From contig CANMSE010000004.1 of assembly GCA_947500555.1 (NCBI GenBank), positions 372,001-436,000 of the forward strand: a stretch of DNA of 64,000 nucleotides, given 5' to 3'. Under the pieces are notes generated by a model. That model was not told the DNA's origin, did not search any database, and worked only from the letters and a program-made list of their open reading frames with translations. Origin of the DNA: an uncultured Fulvivirga sp. (lineage in GTDB: Bacteria; Bacteroidota; Bacteroidia; Cytophagales; Cyclobacteriaceae). The position numbers were made by a program, and so were the translations under genes. Shown here in pieces: positions 27,486 through 37,051 of the stretch; position 1 is the stretch's first letter, and each line of letters opens with the position of its first letter.

Positions 27486-27851
27486 ATGCTTGAAATTTTC
27501 GACTCATTATTATTTACTACTCATGTGGTAGTGATACTCTTTAATCTCTTTGGGTGGATTCACCCTAAAACTAGAAAAGCACATCTAGTAGTAGTAGGGC
27601 TCACCTTGTTTTCATGGCTGGTACTTGGTATTTGGAAAGGTTTCGGCTATTGCATACTTACTGATTGGGAATGGGATATTAAAAGAGAGTTAGGAGAAAG
27701 ACATTTACCAGCCTCATTTATTCAATATCTGACAAATAATATATTTGGACTGACGCTAAACCGTACTACTGTTGATAGTCTAACATTAGGCTTCTTTCTG
27801 GCTGCTATTGTCATGACGATTAAAGTTAATTTCTTTATAAAGAAAAAATAA
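27486..27851 (+). CDS. DUF2784 family membrane protein
   Basis: 121 residues, three helices (about 8-24, 33-50, 95-117). The family signature WLVLGIWKGFGYCILTDWEWDIKRELGE is complete, followed by ASFIQYLTNN. Function unknown in any organism as far as I know. It follows pyrB by 27 bases and abuts, with no gap, the end of the convergent membrane gene. Confidence 0.85.
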   Translation: MLEIFDSLLFTTHVVVILFNLFGWIHPKTRKAHLVVVGLTLFSWLVLGIWKGFGYCILTDWEWDIKRELGERHLPASFIQYLTNNIFGLTLNRTTVDSLTLGFFLAAIVMTIKVNFFIKKK

Positions 27852-28553
27852 CTATGGCTTTAATCTCTTAAGCTGAGCGATAGATAGAACATGTAGAAAG
27901 ACTGCCGCTGGCATTAAAAACCCTGCGACTAATACATAAGGATAAGCAGCAAACTGGGTAGAAATGTAAGTGTCCGTTTTATAAAGATGTGGAAGGTAAA
28001 TGGATGTCATAAAGAGTATGATAATAGAAAAGATGATGACCAACCCTAAATAGTTCCACAGTAAGATGACTTTGACAGACAATAGTTTTCTTTGAAACAG
28101 GAAAGCAACGACTGGGGCTGACATAGCAAATATCATATCAAAGTTATAACCTTCAATAGTCACTTGCGGAGGAAGAATTTCTTGAACTAGGGATACTACG
28201 AAGAGCGATTCAATTAATATCCTATAGGTCTGAATGTAGATAAGCCCGTGAGGAGGAATATTTTGAATCCATGTATTGTTTTTATTTTTAGAAATAAAGA
28301 TTCCGGTGAATATAAAAGCTGGTAATATTAAGAAGATAAAGAATTTTGGTGGGAAGCTATTAAAATCTTGCAGAAGGCCAGTTTTAGTCATCAGCCATGT
28401 ATACAGGTGCCAGCCTAAAATTCCAGCAAGTAAGATGAAAAATTTTTGATTGGATCGGGAGCCAAAAGAGGAGTAAATCGCTTGGCGTCCAATGAATAAA
28501 AGTAAGAAGGTAACAAAAAGACCGAGTAGAAAATAAGCAGTTTGTAATGTCAT
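27852..28553 (-). CDS. Hypothetical seven-helix membrane protein
   Basis: 233 residues from ATG 28553 (a TTG at 28574 would add seven residues). About seven membrane helices and short loops, no cofactor motif that I recognise. Hydrophilic landmarks are GRQAIYSSFGSRSNQKF, WHLYTWLMTKTGLLQDFNSFPPKF and RILIESLFVVSLVQEILPPQVTIEG. It is divergent from the HxlR regulator gene across a short region holding palindromic and direct repeats, so it is the likeliest target of that regulator. Confidence 0.75.
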   Translation of the reverse strand: MTLQTAYFLLGLFVTFLLLFIGRQAIYSSFGSRSNQKFFILLAGILGWHLYTWLMTKTGLLQDFNSFPPKFFIFLILPAFIFTGIFISKNKNNTWIQNIPPHGLIYIQTYRILIESLFVVSLVQEILPPQVTIEGYNFDMIFAMSAPVVAFLFQRKLLSVKVILLWNYLGLVIIFSIIILFMTSIYLPHLYKTDTYISTQFAAYPYVLVAGFLMPAAVFLHVLSIAQLKRLKP

Positions 28554-28557
28554 GATT

Positions 28558-28608
28558 TTAACTTGTAAAACCAAAGTTAAATTAATTAACTTGTAAATTG
28601 CAAGTTAA
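28558..28608. promoter_or_regulatory. Candidate operator of the HxlR regulator
   Basis: TTAACTTGTAAA occurs twice as a direct repeat (28558-28569 and 28586-28597). The second copy is also the left half of a perfect 8-bp palindrome, TTAACTTG (28586-28593) and CAAGTTAA (28601-28608), around 7 bases. The copies bracket the -7 box of the minus-strand gene: one covers its predicted transcription start, the other its -33 region. HxlR/MarR-type winged-helix dimers bind such sites. Confidence 0.6.
28572..28579 (-). promoter_or_regulatory. Candidate -7 box for the seven-helix membrane protein
   Basis: On the minus strand this is TAACTTTG (TAnnTTTG), and a TTG at 28603-28601 stands 21 bases upstream. 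It lies between the two operator-like repeats. Confidence 0.55.
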
Positions 28609-28620
28609 AGTAACGATTTT

Positions 28621-28628
28621 TATTTTTG
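28621..28628 (+). promoter_or_regulatory. Candidate -7 box for the HxlR regulator
   Basis: TATTTTTG, an exact TAnnTTTG match, ends 4 bases before the ATG at 28633. If used, the message would be leaderless or nearly so. Confidence 0.4.
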
Positions 28629-28632
28629 CTCT

Positions 28633-29040
28633 ATGAAGTTCAGATCCCCATGTCCTATTAATTTTGGGTTGGAACACTTTGGAGATAAATGGTCATTACT
28701 CATATTGAGAGACCTTATGTTTAAGGGAAGGAGGCATTACAATGAATTTCTTAGTGGTCCTGAAAGAGTATCAACCAGTGTACTTCGTGATAAGCTCAAA
28801 CTTTTGGAAATAGGAGGTATTGTTTCGAAGAGTCAGGATAATGTAAAAAAGTCCCGGATAAGATACAGCCTTACTGAGAAGGGCATTAGGCTTTTACCTT
28901 TTATGGTCGAACTGATATTGTGGAGTGCTCAATATGACCCTGATACGGTAGCCAGACCTCATTATGTTGCTTGGGCAAAGCGAGATAGGGAGGAGTTGAT
29001 TAATGAAGAGTCAGAAAGGTTAAGAAGAGAACATTTATAG
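28633..29040 (+). CDS. HxlR-family winged-helix transcriptional regulator
   Basis: 135 residues. The HxlR signature is complete: CPINFGLEHFGDKWSLLILRDLMFKG (7-32) with the conserved Cys7, followed by RRHYNEFLSGPERVSTSVLRDKLKLLE (recognition helix region) and the wing IRYSLTEKG. The C-terminal helix is rich in charged residues. The single N-terminal Cys is the position used for redox or aldehyde sensing in some relatives, but that is only family knowledge. It probably autoregulates and controls the divergent membrane gene. Confidence 0.92.
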   Translation: MKFRSPCPINFGLEHFGDKWSLLILRDLMFKGRRHYNEFLSGPERVSTSVLRDKLKLLEIGGIVSKSQDNVKKSRIRYSLTEKGIRLLPFMVELILWSAQYDPDTVARPHYVAWAKRDREELINEESERLRREHL

Positions 29041-29044
29041 GTAA

Positions 29045-29079
29045 GTAAAAATAAAATGGTGCGATTAAGCTCGCACCAT
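29045..29079 (-). terminator. Intrinsic terminator of pgk
   Basis: Arms ATGGTGCGA (29056-29064) and TCGCACCAT (29071-29079) form a perfect 9-bp stem with a 6-base loop. Read on the minus strand it is followed by TTTTATTTTTAC, so it ends the pgk message; on the plus strand no T-run follows. Confidence 0.8.
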
Positions 29080-29093
29080 CCCATTGAGTATCA

Positions 29094-30281
29094 TCAAGCT
29101 TCCAAAGCTGCTACTCCAGGTAACACTTTCCCTTCCATATACTCGAGTAATGCCCCACCTCCTGTAGATACATAACTTACCTTATCACCATAGCCCAGAT
29201 TATTTACTGCCGAGGCTGAATCACCACCTCCAATGAGTGAGAAAGCGCCATTCTCGGTGGCCGATACTACAGCCTTTGCAATGGCATTCGTACCTTCAGC
29301 AAATTTTTCCATTTCAAATACTCCCATAGGACCATTCCATAGAATAGTTTTTGAGTCTTTAATGATATTACTAAAAACCTCACTTGCCTGAGGGCCAATA
29401 TCTAGTCCCATCCATCCATCTGGAATACTCGTGTTAGCTATGGTTTGAGTATTAGCATCTGCGGCAAACTTATCAGCTACTATTGAATCAAATGGCAGCT
29501 CTAAATTAACTCCTTTGTCTTTGGCTTTCTTTATCAATTCCCTGGCTAAATCAAGCTTGTCTTCTTCCACTAAAGAAGCACCTATTTGCCCGCCCATAGC
29601 TTTAAAGAAGGTATATGACATTCCGCCACCAATGATCAGGTTATCTACTTTATCTAGTAGTTGTTCAATAATTAATATTTTATCTGAGATCTTCGCTCCA
29701 CCCATTATGGCAGTATAAGGTTTCTCTGCTTTGTCAAGTACTTTTTGTGCATTGTCAATTTCAGCAGCCATGACATAACCACAGACTTTGGTATCAAAGA
29801 ACTGAGCAACGATACTTGTAGAAGCGTGGGCACGGTGTGCTGTTCCAAAAGCATCGTTTACATAGATGTCACCTAACACTGAAAGCTTTTGAGCGAAGTT
29901 TTTATCACCCTTAGTCTCTTCAGCGTAAAATCTCAGATTTTCAAGCAATAATACTTCACCTGGTTTCAGCACTTCAGATAAACTTTTAGCATTTTCTCCA
30001 ATACAGTCATCGGCAAATTTAACATCAGTATCAAATCGCTTACTTAAGTCATTGACCAGATGCTTCAGTGAGAACTTAGCTTCAGGACCATTTTTAGGGC
30101 GCCCGAGGTGAGACATTAATATTACGGACCCTCCATTATTCAATATTTTTTTGACAGTAGGTACAGCGGCCCTAATTCGTGTATCATCTGTGATTTCAAA
30201 TTGATCATTCAAAGGAACATTGAAATCTACTCTTATCAATGCTCTTTTATTTTGGAAGTAGATGCTATCTATTGTTTTCAT
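29094..30281 (-). CDS. pgk: Phosphoglycerate kinase
   Basis: Transfers phosphate from 1,3-bisphosphoglycerate to ADP in glycolysis. 395 residues, normal length. N-terminal domain: RVDFNVPL (17-24), [11 protein letters not shown] and SHLGRPKN for substrate binding; [10 protein letters not shown]; hinge and C-terminal domain with [19 protein letters not shown] and the nucleotide loop GGGDSASAV, then [13 protein letters not shown]. Cytosolic. It is downstream of sua5 on the same strand (18-base gap) and ends at a clear terminator. Confidence 0.97.
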   Translation of the reverse strand: MKTIDSIYFQNKRALIRVDFNVPLNDQFEITDDTRIRAAVPTVKKILNNGGSVILMSHLGRPKNGPEAKFSLKHLVNDLSKRFDTDVKFADDCIGENAKSLSEVLKPGEVLLLENLRFYAEETKGDKNFAQKLSVLGDIYVNDAFGTAHRAHASTSIVAQFFDTKVCGYVMAAEIDNAQKVLDKAEKPYTAIMGGAKISDKILIIEQLLDKVDNLIIGGGMSYTFFKAMGGQIGASLVEEDKLDLARELIKKAKDKGVNLELPFDSIVADKFAADANTQTIANTSIPDGWMGLDIGPQASEVFSNIIKDSKTILWNGPMGVFEMEKFAEGTNAIAKAVVSATENGAFSLIGGGDSASAVNNLGYGDKVSYVSTGGGALLEYMEGKVLPGVAALEA

Positions 30282-30299
30282 AATATATGTTTTAATGCT

Positions 30300-31253
30300 T
30301 TAGTTCTTTTTGGTGGCTGCCCTTTTCAATCTATCATTTATAGCCAATCCGAGTCCTTTGGCAGGCACTTCTTCAGCTATGATTAGTTCTATGGGTTGAT
30401 TGTCAAGCCAGCGCAAATGTGCGAACAAATTTTTTGCGGCAGTATTCAGGTCTTCATCAGGTGCAAGCACTCGTTCTAGACCTTGGTGATGATTCTCATA
30501 GTAGGATAGTACTCCTATTTTCTTGTCTCTGTTTTCTTCAATTAGCTTCTTAATATCACCTAGTATAATAGGTTTGGTTGGACTGTAGTGATTTTGAAGC
30601 ATACCTGGAGCTTGTGGATTTGAACTCGAGTACGTGTTGACCTTAACAGGTCCAACCACTTGTTCAATATCATCAACTGATATTCCACCAAGTCGATGCA
30701 CGGTGACTTGATCATTCTCGAAACCTACTATTGTTGATTCGATTCCTATCGCACAGTCTCCACCGTCTAGTATATAATCAATCTTATCTCCTAATTGATC
30801 TGCCACATGATGTGGTGTTGTAGGACTTACATATCCAAACGGATTGGCACTTGGGGCCACTAGCGGGAAATCAATAGAGTTCAACAACTTTCGTGTTAGA
30901 GAATGATGTGGCATTCTAATACCTACAGTGTCTAAACCTGAAGTTACCAGATCAGGTATATTTTTTTTTCTCTTAAGTAATAAAGTCAAAGGCCCTGGCC
31001 AATATTTAGCAGCCAGATTTTCGGCAAATTCAGGCACATTTTTAGTTAGTTTTAGCGCATGACCATAGCCAGCCACATGCACGATTAACGGATCAAAGCT
31101 AGGTCTGTTCTTAGTAGAGAAAATGGAAGCTATCGCGTCAGAATCAAACGCATTTCCTGCCAGTCCATAAACGGTTTCAGTAGGAATTGCTACCAATTTT
31201 CCTTGCTTCAGGAGGTATTTTGCCTTTGAGATATCTTTGCCTATTTCAGCCAT
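30300..31253 (-). CDS. sua5: L-threonylcarbamoyladenylate synthase, Sua5 type
   Basis: Makes threonylcarbamoyl-AMP for the t6A37 modification of ANN-decoding tRNAs. 317 residues with two domains: an N-terminal YrdC/TsaC domain (GKLVAIPTETVYGLAGNA at 18-35, FSTKNRPSFDPLIVHV, GIRMPHH, APSANPFG, IESTIVGF) and a C-terminal Sua5 domain (about 195-313) joined by the APGMLQNHYSPTKP linker that closes over the active site. The two-domain form is common outside Proteobacteria. First gene of the sua5-pgk pair. Confidence 0.95.
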   Translation of the reverse strand: MAEIGKDISKAKYLLKQGKLVAIPTETVYGLAGNAFDSDAIASIFSTKNRPSFDPLIVHVAGYGHALKLTKNVPEFAENLAAKYWPGPLTLLLKRKKNIPDLVTSGLDTVGIRMPHHSLTRKLLNSIDFPLVAPSANPFGYVSPTTPHHVADQLGDKIDYILDGGDCAIGIESTIVGFENDQVTVHRLGGISVDDIEQVVGPVKVNTYSSSNPQAPGMLQNHYSPTKPIILGDIKKLIEENRDKKIGVLSYYENHHQGLERVLAPDEDLNTAAKNLFAHLRWLDNQPIELIIAEEVPAKGLGLAINDRLKRAATKKN

Positions 31254-31269
31254 GCTTGAAATTGAAGTG

Positions 31270-31277
31270 CAAACATA
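31270..31277 (-). promoter_or_regulatory. Candidate -7 box for sua5-pgk
   Basis: On the minus strand the bases read TATGTTTG, an exact TAnnTTTG match, 16 bases upstream of the sua5 ATG at 31253. Confidence 0.5.
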
Positions 31278-31396
31278 TTGATTCTGAACTATTGCTAATA
31301 TTTTTATGAGTAAAAATGGTAGTCTTGATTCCTTTTATCAATACCATTGTAGCTTTTTCAAGCAATAGTTAAATTTATGTTTAAAACCTGTACATC

Positions 31397-31558
31397 ATGA
31401 GTAATAAAACAAGATCAATTCTAAAACTGGTAGCTATTATAATTGTTGTATTATGCATCCTCATGAAGATGTCAATAGTGATTATACCATTCCTGGTCCC
31501 TCACATCTTTTGGCTGTTGGTTATTGCTTTTGGGCTACTGTTTATTTCCAGCAAATAG
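31397..31558 (+). CDS. 53-residue two-helix membrane protein
   Basis: A short open frame, ATG 31397 to TAG 31556-31558. It reads as a basic start (MSNKTRSILK), a helix LVAIIIVVLCILMKMSIVII, a PFLVPH turn and a second helix ending SSK. The hydrophobic pattern, basic N-terminus and the near-consensus TATGTTTA box at 31376-31383 support a real gene rather than chance. Its end overlaps the 3' end of the convergent NUDIX gene by 24 bases. Function unknown. Confidence 0.55.
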   Translation: MSNKTRSILKLVAIIIVVLCILMKMSIVIIPFLVPHIFWLLVIAFGLLFISSK

Positions 31559-32095
31559 AGCCATTGATTTCTTGGCCATTCTGGAAATAGACTCATTATT
31601 TTCTGTCAGTTTGGCCAAGTCTTCTATATTGATCCATGCAAGATCTTTTGACTCGCTGCTTATCTGCAATTCTTCCATATCATCAGCAACAAAAAGAAAT
31701 CGGATGTCATAGTGTAAATGTTCTGGTTCTACCCCTCTGGCTGGAATAGTATGAATATCAATATCAAAAATTTCCAATGAGTGGGGTTTTAGGCTTGAAA
31801 GGCCCGACTCCTCTATAGCTTCTTTTGTGGAGACTTTTAATACATCACTCTCCCCATCAGCATGACCTCCTAGCTGTAACCATCTGTTGAGTTTTTTGTG
31901 ATGTGTCAATAGAGCTTTATCGAAACTTTGGTTGACAATCCAGGCTGACCCTGTAATATGCCCTATTCTCAAAGTTCTTTCAAAACAATTATCGTAGGTA
32001 TGAACAAATTCCAAAAATGAGCTTTTGAAATCTTGCTCTACTTTAGATTGAGGGAAATAAGATGAAAGCTTTGCAATTAAGTTTTTGCTGTTCAC
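31535..32095 (-). CDS. NUDIX hydrolase
   Basis: 186 residues. The Nudix box is recognisable as GGHADGESDVLK followed by KEAIEESGL (about 77-99), with Lys in place of the usual Arg of REUxEE; the catalytic glutamates are present. Other landmarks are GSAWIVNQSFDKALLTHHKKL before the box and PEHLHYDIRFLFVAD after it. Family members cleave nucleoside diphosphates linked to other groups; no substrate can be assigned. The start is GTG at 32095, directly abutting the stop of the upstream gene, so it is the third gene of an operon headed by the giant secreted protein. Confidence 0.85.
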   Translation of the reverse strand: MNSKNLIAKLSSYFPQSKVEQDFKSSFLEFVHTYDNCFERTLRIGHITGSAWIVNQSFDKALLTHHKKLNRWLQLGGHADGESDVLKVSTKEAIEESGLSSLKPHSLEIFDIDIHTIPARGVEPEHLHYDIRFLFVADDMEELQISSESKDLAWINIEDLAKLTENNESISRMAKKSMALFAGNKQ

Positions 32096-32452
32096 CTATT
32101 CGATAATGACGGTCAACTTATTTAGCTTACCCTCTTCAAGTGCATCGGTCTGAACTCCGGCACCTATGTTATTCTTATCTCCTTTTTTAGCATTAATGAA
32201 ATAAATTTTGGCCTCCAGTTCTTTAAACTTTACGCTACCTTTTTTATCAGTTATTTCTACTGCAGTAACAGGATTAGTTTCATTGCGATAATCTTCTTCA
32301 CTACCAAAAAGCTGGACTGATGCTCCTTCTTCTATGTTACCGAGTTCATTTCTGATATTGATTTTTAAACTCGTATTGAAGATCTGGGATTCATTAAAAG
32401 AAAAGGCAGTCAGTATGATAACTAGCCCTAATATAAGTTTACCTCGTTTCAT
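32096..32452 (-). CDS. Small exported Ig-like/prealbumin-like protein
   Basis: 118 residues with an N-terminal export signal (about 1-23). The mature part looks like a single carboxypeptidase-regulatory or Cna-B-type beta-sandwich: INIRNELGNIEEGASVQLFGSEEDY, AVEITDKKGSVKFKELEAKIYFINAKKG, then a closing KLNKLTVIIE strand. Such domains occur in surface proteins of Bacteroidota, usually as modules; here it stands alone. It lies 12 bases downstream of the giant secreted protein gene. Confidence 0.65.
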   Translation of the reverse strand: MKRGKLILGLVIILTAFSFNESQIFNTSLKINIRNELGNIEEGASVQLFGSEEDYRNETNPVTAVEITDKKGSVKFKELEAKIYFINAKKGDKNNIGAGVQTDALEEGKLNKLTVIIE

Positions 32453-32464
32453 TCTATATTATAT

Positions 32465-35400
32465 TTATCTGATTAATGTTACACCTCCACGTTGTTCTTC
32501 AGTGCCTCGTTCTGGGTTAGCTGAACTTTTAAAAGTCACTTTATAAGCATATGCACCACCTTGGGCTGGTCGGGTAGGGTCATTGTCATAACCTCCGTTC
32601 CAACCTCCACCATCTGGATTTGACATGAATTCCAAATCTGTGGTTTGAAATACCATTTCTCCCCAGCGATTAAATATTAGGAATTCAAAATCTTCCGATG
32701 AAACCAGGAATGGGAATATGTAGAACGTATCATTTATATTTTGAGAAGCGTCAGGACTAAATGCTGTAGGTGCATTAATTCGAGCCCTACAATCCTCAAT
32801 TACATTTATTTCAGTCTCTGTGATACAACCTTCAATATTTGTTAGTATAGCCGTTACTCTTTCTGTAACAGAAGTTATTAGGCTATCTCCATCTACGGTA
32901 TAAGAATAACCAGCCACGTTTGTCGAGCCGTCAGCTCCGGTTTGAATTATTTCAGTACCGCCCGCATCAAACCACCTTACACTTTGAAAACCACCAGGTT
33001 GGTTGTCAAACATTGTTCTTGTTCTAGACTCTATCACTTCATCAGGGCAAATAGCCACTCGAGAAGGGTAAGGGCTATCACTGCTTACTCCAAAACTTAT
33101 TGTAAGAGTCGTAAAATTCGTACATGGCCCAGTGATTGTTCCTGGTGCTACCAGGGCATAATTGAATATTCCAGAGCCAGCGACAGGGTTAGTCACCACT
33201 ATAGAATCATTTGATCCAATTATACTAAAATTGGATACGGGATCAGCTAATATGGTGTTGTCAATAATCTCTCGAAGTTCTACAGGACTTACACCGCCAG
33301 TAGTAACATTAATTCTTACTTCTTCGTCATTACAACCAGAGAACGGCCCCGGTTCTATACTAATATCAATTAATGGTGGTGAGGAGATTGTTTCAGAACT
33401 AAAAATTACACAACCTCTACCATCATTTATATCTACTCTTATGACATAATTACCTGCTCCTACTGTCACAGCTGGTGAGGTATTCTCGTCTCCACTCTCT
33501 ATGAAAACATTAGTTGTTTGTGTTCTTATTTCCCAATCGTAGTCAGCAGGTGTGGTATCAAAGCTAAACGACAGCAATCCGCCTTCATTATTACAATCAG
33601 CAGCATTAGCTTCTTCAAGAGTCACTGTAAATCCGGCTGGGTCATTAATGATAAAAGCAAAGTTATCTTGACAACCTGTTGTGTTAGAAGTCAAATTTAG
33701 GGTATATGCACCGGCACCCAAATTTGGAATGATTACTCCATTAGCTGGCCCCAAAATGGTTGTGGCTGGAACGGCAACTGCTCCACTTAAACTATATGAA
33801 ACAATATCAGCCGTGCTTATATCTATCGTAACGGAACCATTATTTAAGCCGCAATCACTCGGTGGTGTTATGAGCGCAATGGTTGCTATTGGCAACGGGT
33901 TAATGGTGAAATTGAATATGTTGACAGGAGGAGGTGTAAGTCCACAATCATTTATAATAAAAAACTGCACTTCATATACACCAATAACTTGAGTTTGACC
34001 AAATGAGAAGGTGGTATTATCTTCATCAAGAGGAAATGTTCCATATTGTCTTCCATTTGGATCGATAATATTCACTGCATATCGTTCAATATCATCATCA
34101 GGGTCATTTAGTGGATTAACTACAGTGATATCAACACTCTCTCCTTCACACCCATCTGTTACAATTAAAGATGGTTGTGGAGTAGCAGAACCATTGAAGT
34201 CTACAAAATTAGGTAGTCCCAGACGACTTGTTGAACCTGCACCTAAGGCAGGAAGACCTGCTAGAGTGTAATTTACTTCTGTAGATGCAGTTATATCACT
34301 TGTGGGTTGAACATCTGGATTACTAATAGTTGCGAGATTGGAAGCTCCTTCATTAGCAATATACATGATACCATCCGGGCCTATCTGCATCGCACCAAAA
34401 TCTCTTCCGATTTCTTCTATTATCAAAGTTCGGGATGCATTAATTGCCGCTTCATCAAGAGGTACACTCGGGTCGACCGTATTGTCAATTAAATCCCACC
34501 AAAAAACTTTAGTACCTAACCCTCCAGCGTTTCTTAATGTGGCAAAAATATTCTCATTAGAAAATTCTAATCCGTATACTGTTCCGGTCTCGGGAGAAAG
34601 ATCAATAGAGGCATTGGCAGTTATAGCACCAGTGGCCTGATCGAAATCAAACAGATCAATAAAATTCTGACTATTAGACTCAGAAACTGCAACTGCCAGC
34701 CTATCCCCATTCAGTTTCATATAGCCTTCAGCTGGTGAGCCATTATTAACCAAGCGATGAATTCTACCTACGTTTGATATCATAGGGCTTCCTATACCTA
34801 ATGCCGTGGTAGGATATGCTCTGAAGTTGTTATTACCAAATTCGTGAACCACCACCCAATTGGCATTACCTGTTATTCTTTCTGAATTACAATCAAATAA
34901 TGTAGTAGTAATTACGGAATTAGCTGCATCTCTAACTAAATCTCCTGCTCCATTCAAAAGCTTTAAGTCAAATATGGCATAAGAGAATTGATAACCCCCT
35001 GTTGGAACTTCTTGAGTAAAGAAAATATAATAGATTGTAGCATCTACAGGGTTTTGAGTGATAAAAACCGATTGAGTTGCATTGGCATTCCCTCCCAAAG
35101 TAGTAGTTACCGGATTATTGTCTCGGTTGTATACTTCTTCTCCGTTTGAATAAACAATAGGACGCCCACCCTGATCACAGTAAATGGCGTAACCTTCAGG
35201 ACCATTATCAATTTGATTTCCTAATAAAAACTTTTCTGGTCTATAACCAGGTGTTATTGCCCGAATGGTTGGAAATGCAGGATCATTTTGATCGAAGGCA
35301 GGATTGAAGTCTATACCAGCGTTATTGCCAAAATACCAGGCGTTTGCAAAGTTATTGATTGTTCCATATTCAATAACCTGTTGTTCCAAATAAGCCTGAC

Positions 35401-37051
35401 AACCTGTAGCAGGATCAGTGGCTACAACATAGTGTGTACCTACATCTAAAAAGGTTACTGCATCTGCATCAGCTGCCGATTGATTAGACCATCTAAATTG
35501 TATATTATTGGCATCACCTCCTTGAGCAGTTGCCTCAAACCTAACGGGGATTTCGTCAGGACACCAAAATTGCTGGGTTCTATCTAACTGTATAGTAATA
35601 TCAAAATCGGTGATAATAATTTGATTCATAACAGTATTTGACACTCCGTTAATGGTGACGGTCATGCTTACATCATAAGTACCTCCAGTAGTGTAAGTAT
35701 AAATGGGGCTGATGGCATTCGAAGTACCTGCCATATCTCCAAAATCCCACTGAATATTGTCAATATCAGGAGACACCTGGGGAAAGAAGTAAATTGGTAC
35801 ATTGGCGCAAGTCCCAGATACTATGAAATCAAAAGATTCAACTAAGTTATAACGTGGCAAAAAAGATGGAAATTGCCTTGCAGCAAAATCAATAGATGTT
35901 CCAGTGGAGATATTAGTAAATGATTCCGATAAGTATTGTACTTGAGTTATATCTGTAGTGTCGGGATCTTCAAGACGACCTAATTTAAATAAACCATCAG
36001 TATTGGCTTCATAAAGGTGATACAGAAAACCATCTTCACCATATTGTAATCCAAAACTATTGCGGATATCAGTAGTTAGTACAGTATCAACGTTGGCATC
36101 AACTGGTGGGGTGGAAGTCAAATCAACTCTAAATAATTGTTGTACAGTACCTCCAAAATCACAAGAAATATAGAGAGAATCACCTGAGGTTATCCAATCC
36201 ATATCATATACGCTCAAACTTGGATTGGTAAAAACAGAAAGGTCAATCCCGGAATCTACTAAGCCACCGGTAGCTGGATCAATATCGAGAAGAATAATGT
36301 TTTCATTACCAGCACCGGGAGCTACTGCTATTCTATTAGTTGCTGCATGATAAGATAGATTATTAACAGTTGTAGGAGCGGTTGGTATATCGATCGGAAC
36401 TGGAGTTGATATACCAGACCCATCAATTTGTGTAACATTAAAAGTAGTGAGTCCAGTATTATGAGTAATTAACCAAAACCCATCTTCAGTAGCATTTGGA
36501 ATAATTACCATTCCCTCTGATAGGGGACCAGCAGGTACATCTGCTGTCTGATTAAAAGGTAATTCCATCGCACCATCGGGGGGTAGACCAACAGGAGAAT
36601 TAAATCTCAAATCCCTGTCGTAAAAAGAGTAGCTCATCACACCAGCATCATCCACAGTAAAAATTATAATTTTACTATTATCAGCTTCTGTTGGGTCATA
36701 ACATATAACAGTTCCTTGATTCCTAGTTGTACTACCATTTAAAGGAAGTGGATTGCTTAATGCATCTAAATTTATGAGCTGATCTTGCTGATTATAGACA
36801 TTAATACCATCAGTATAGAATAGTAATTCTCCTTTTATAGGATCAGTTGCCACTGCTCCACCACCTGTGCCCAAATTATTTGGAAGAGTTATGAGTTCTG
36901 CAGTTAGATTAGGCCGGGCAAAACGAATACTATTGTTATTGGCCCCAAAATGCCAATTTACACGTGAAGTATTCTGACTTTTAACTTCTACGAAATAACC
37001 AACTAAAAATACTAAGAGCAGAGTTGTTCTGCGTAAAATAGTTTTGAGCAT
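32465..37051 (-). CDS. Giant secreted protein with gliding motility-associated C-terminal domain
   Basis: 1528 residues from ATG 37051 (a GTG at 37057 is in frame). Order: signal peptide (ending VEVKSQ), a propeller-like region opening with NWHFGANNNSIRF and LLFYTDGINVYN (about 28-395), a PKD domain (WDFGDMAG ... TYDVSMTVTI, about 410-485), an Ig-like domain, a second propeller-like region that repeats the first (AWYFGNNAGIDF ... IVYSNGEEVYNRDN, about 565-960), more Ig/PKD-like domains, and a C-terminal type-B sorting domain (FSPDASQNINDTFYI ... FNRWGEMVFQT ... GGAYAYKV ... GGVTLIR). It should be exported by type IX secretion. First gene of the operon with the next two minus-strand genes. Confidence 0.92.
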   Translation of the reverse strand: MLKTILRRTTLLLVFLVGYFVEVKSQNTSRVNWHFGANNNSIRFARPNLTAELITLPNNLGTGGGAVATDPIKGELLFYTDGINVYNQQDQLINLDALSNPLPLNGSTTRNQGTVICYDPTEADNSKIIIFTVDDAGVMSYSFYDRDLRFNSPVGLPPDGAMELPFNQTADVPAGPLSEGMVIIPNATEDGFWLITHNTGLTTFNVTQIDGSGISTPVPIDIPTAPTTVNNLSYHAATNRIAVAPGAGNENIILLDIDPATGGLVDSGIDLSVFTNPSLSVYDMDWITSGDSLYISCDFGGTVQQLFRVDLTSTPPVDANVDTVLTTDIRNSFGLQYGEDGFLYHLYEANTDGLFKLGRLEDPDTTDITQVQYLSESFTNISTGTSIDFAARQFPSFLPRYNLVESFDFIVSGTCANVPIYFFPQVSPDIDNIQWDFGDMAGTSNAISPIYTYTTGGTYDVSMTVTINGVSNTVMNQIIITDFDITIQLDRTQQFWCPDEIPVRFEATAQGGDANNIQFRWSNQSAADADAVTFLDVGTHYVVATDPATGCQAYLEQQVIEYGTINNFANAWYFGNNAGIDFNPAFDQNDPAFPTIRAITPGYRPEKFLLGNQIDNGPEGYAIYCDQGGRPIVYSNGEEVYNRDNNPVTTTLGGNANATQSVFITQNPVDATIYYIFFTQEVPTGGYQFSYAIFDLKLLNGAGDLVRDAANSVITTTLFDCNSERITGNANWVVVHEFGNNNFRAYPTTALGIGSPMISNVGRIHRLVNNGSPAEGYMKLNGDRLAVAVSESNSQNFIDLFDFDQATGAITANASIDLSPETGTVYGLEFSNENIFATLRNAGGLGTKVFWWDLIDNTVDPSVPLDEAAINASRTLIIEEIGRDFGAMQIGPDGIMYIANEGASNLATISNPDVQPTSDITASTEVNYTLAGLPALGAGSTSRLGLPNFVDFNGSATPQPSLIVTDGCEGESVDITVVNPLNDPDDDIERYAVNIIDPNGRQYGTFPLDEDNTTFSFGQTQVIGVYEVQFFIINDCGLTPPPVNIFNFTINPLPIATIALITPPSDCGLNNGSVTIDISTADIVSYSLSGAVAVPATTILGPANGVIIPNLGAGAYTLNLTSNTTGCQDNFAFIINDPAGFTVTLEEANAADCNNEGGLLSFSFDTTPADYDWEIRTQTTNVFIESGDENTSPAVTVGAGNYVIRVDINDGRGCVIFSSETISSPPLIDISIEPGPFSGCNDEEVRINVTTGGVSPVELREIIDNTILADPVSNFSIIGSNDSIVVTNPVAGSGIFNYALVAPGTITGPCTNFTTLTISFGVSSDSPYPSRVAICPDEVIESRTRTMFDNQPGGFQSVRWFDAGGTEIIQTGADGSTNVAGYSYTVDGDSLITSVTERVTAILTNIEGCITETEINVIEDCRARINAPTAFSPDASQNINDTFYIFPFLVSSEDFEFLIFNRWGEMVFQTTDLEFMSNPDGGGWNGGYDNDPTRPAQGGAYAYKVTFKSSANPERGTEEQRGGVTLIR

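Noticed and set aside
32942..34640. Several plus-strand open frames of 60-103 codons
   Set aside because: All are antisense to the giant secreted protein, whose frame is continuous and conserved; no start signals or protein features.
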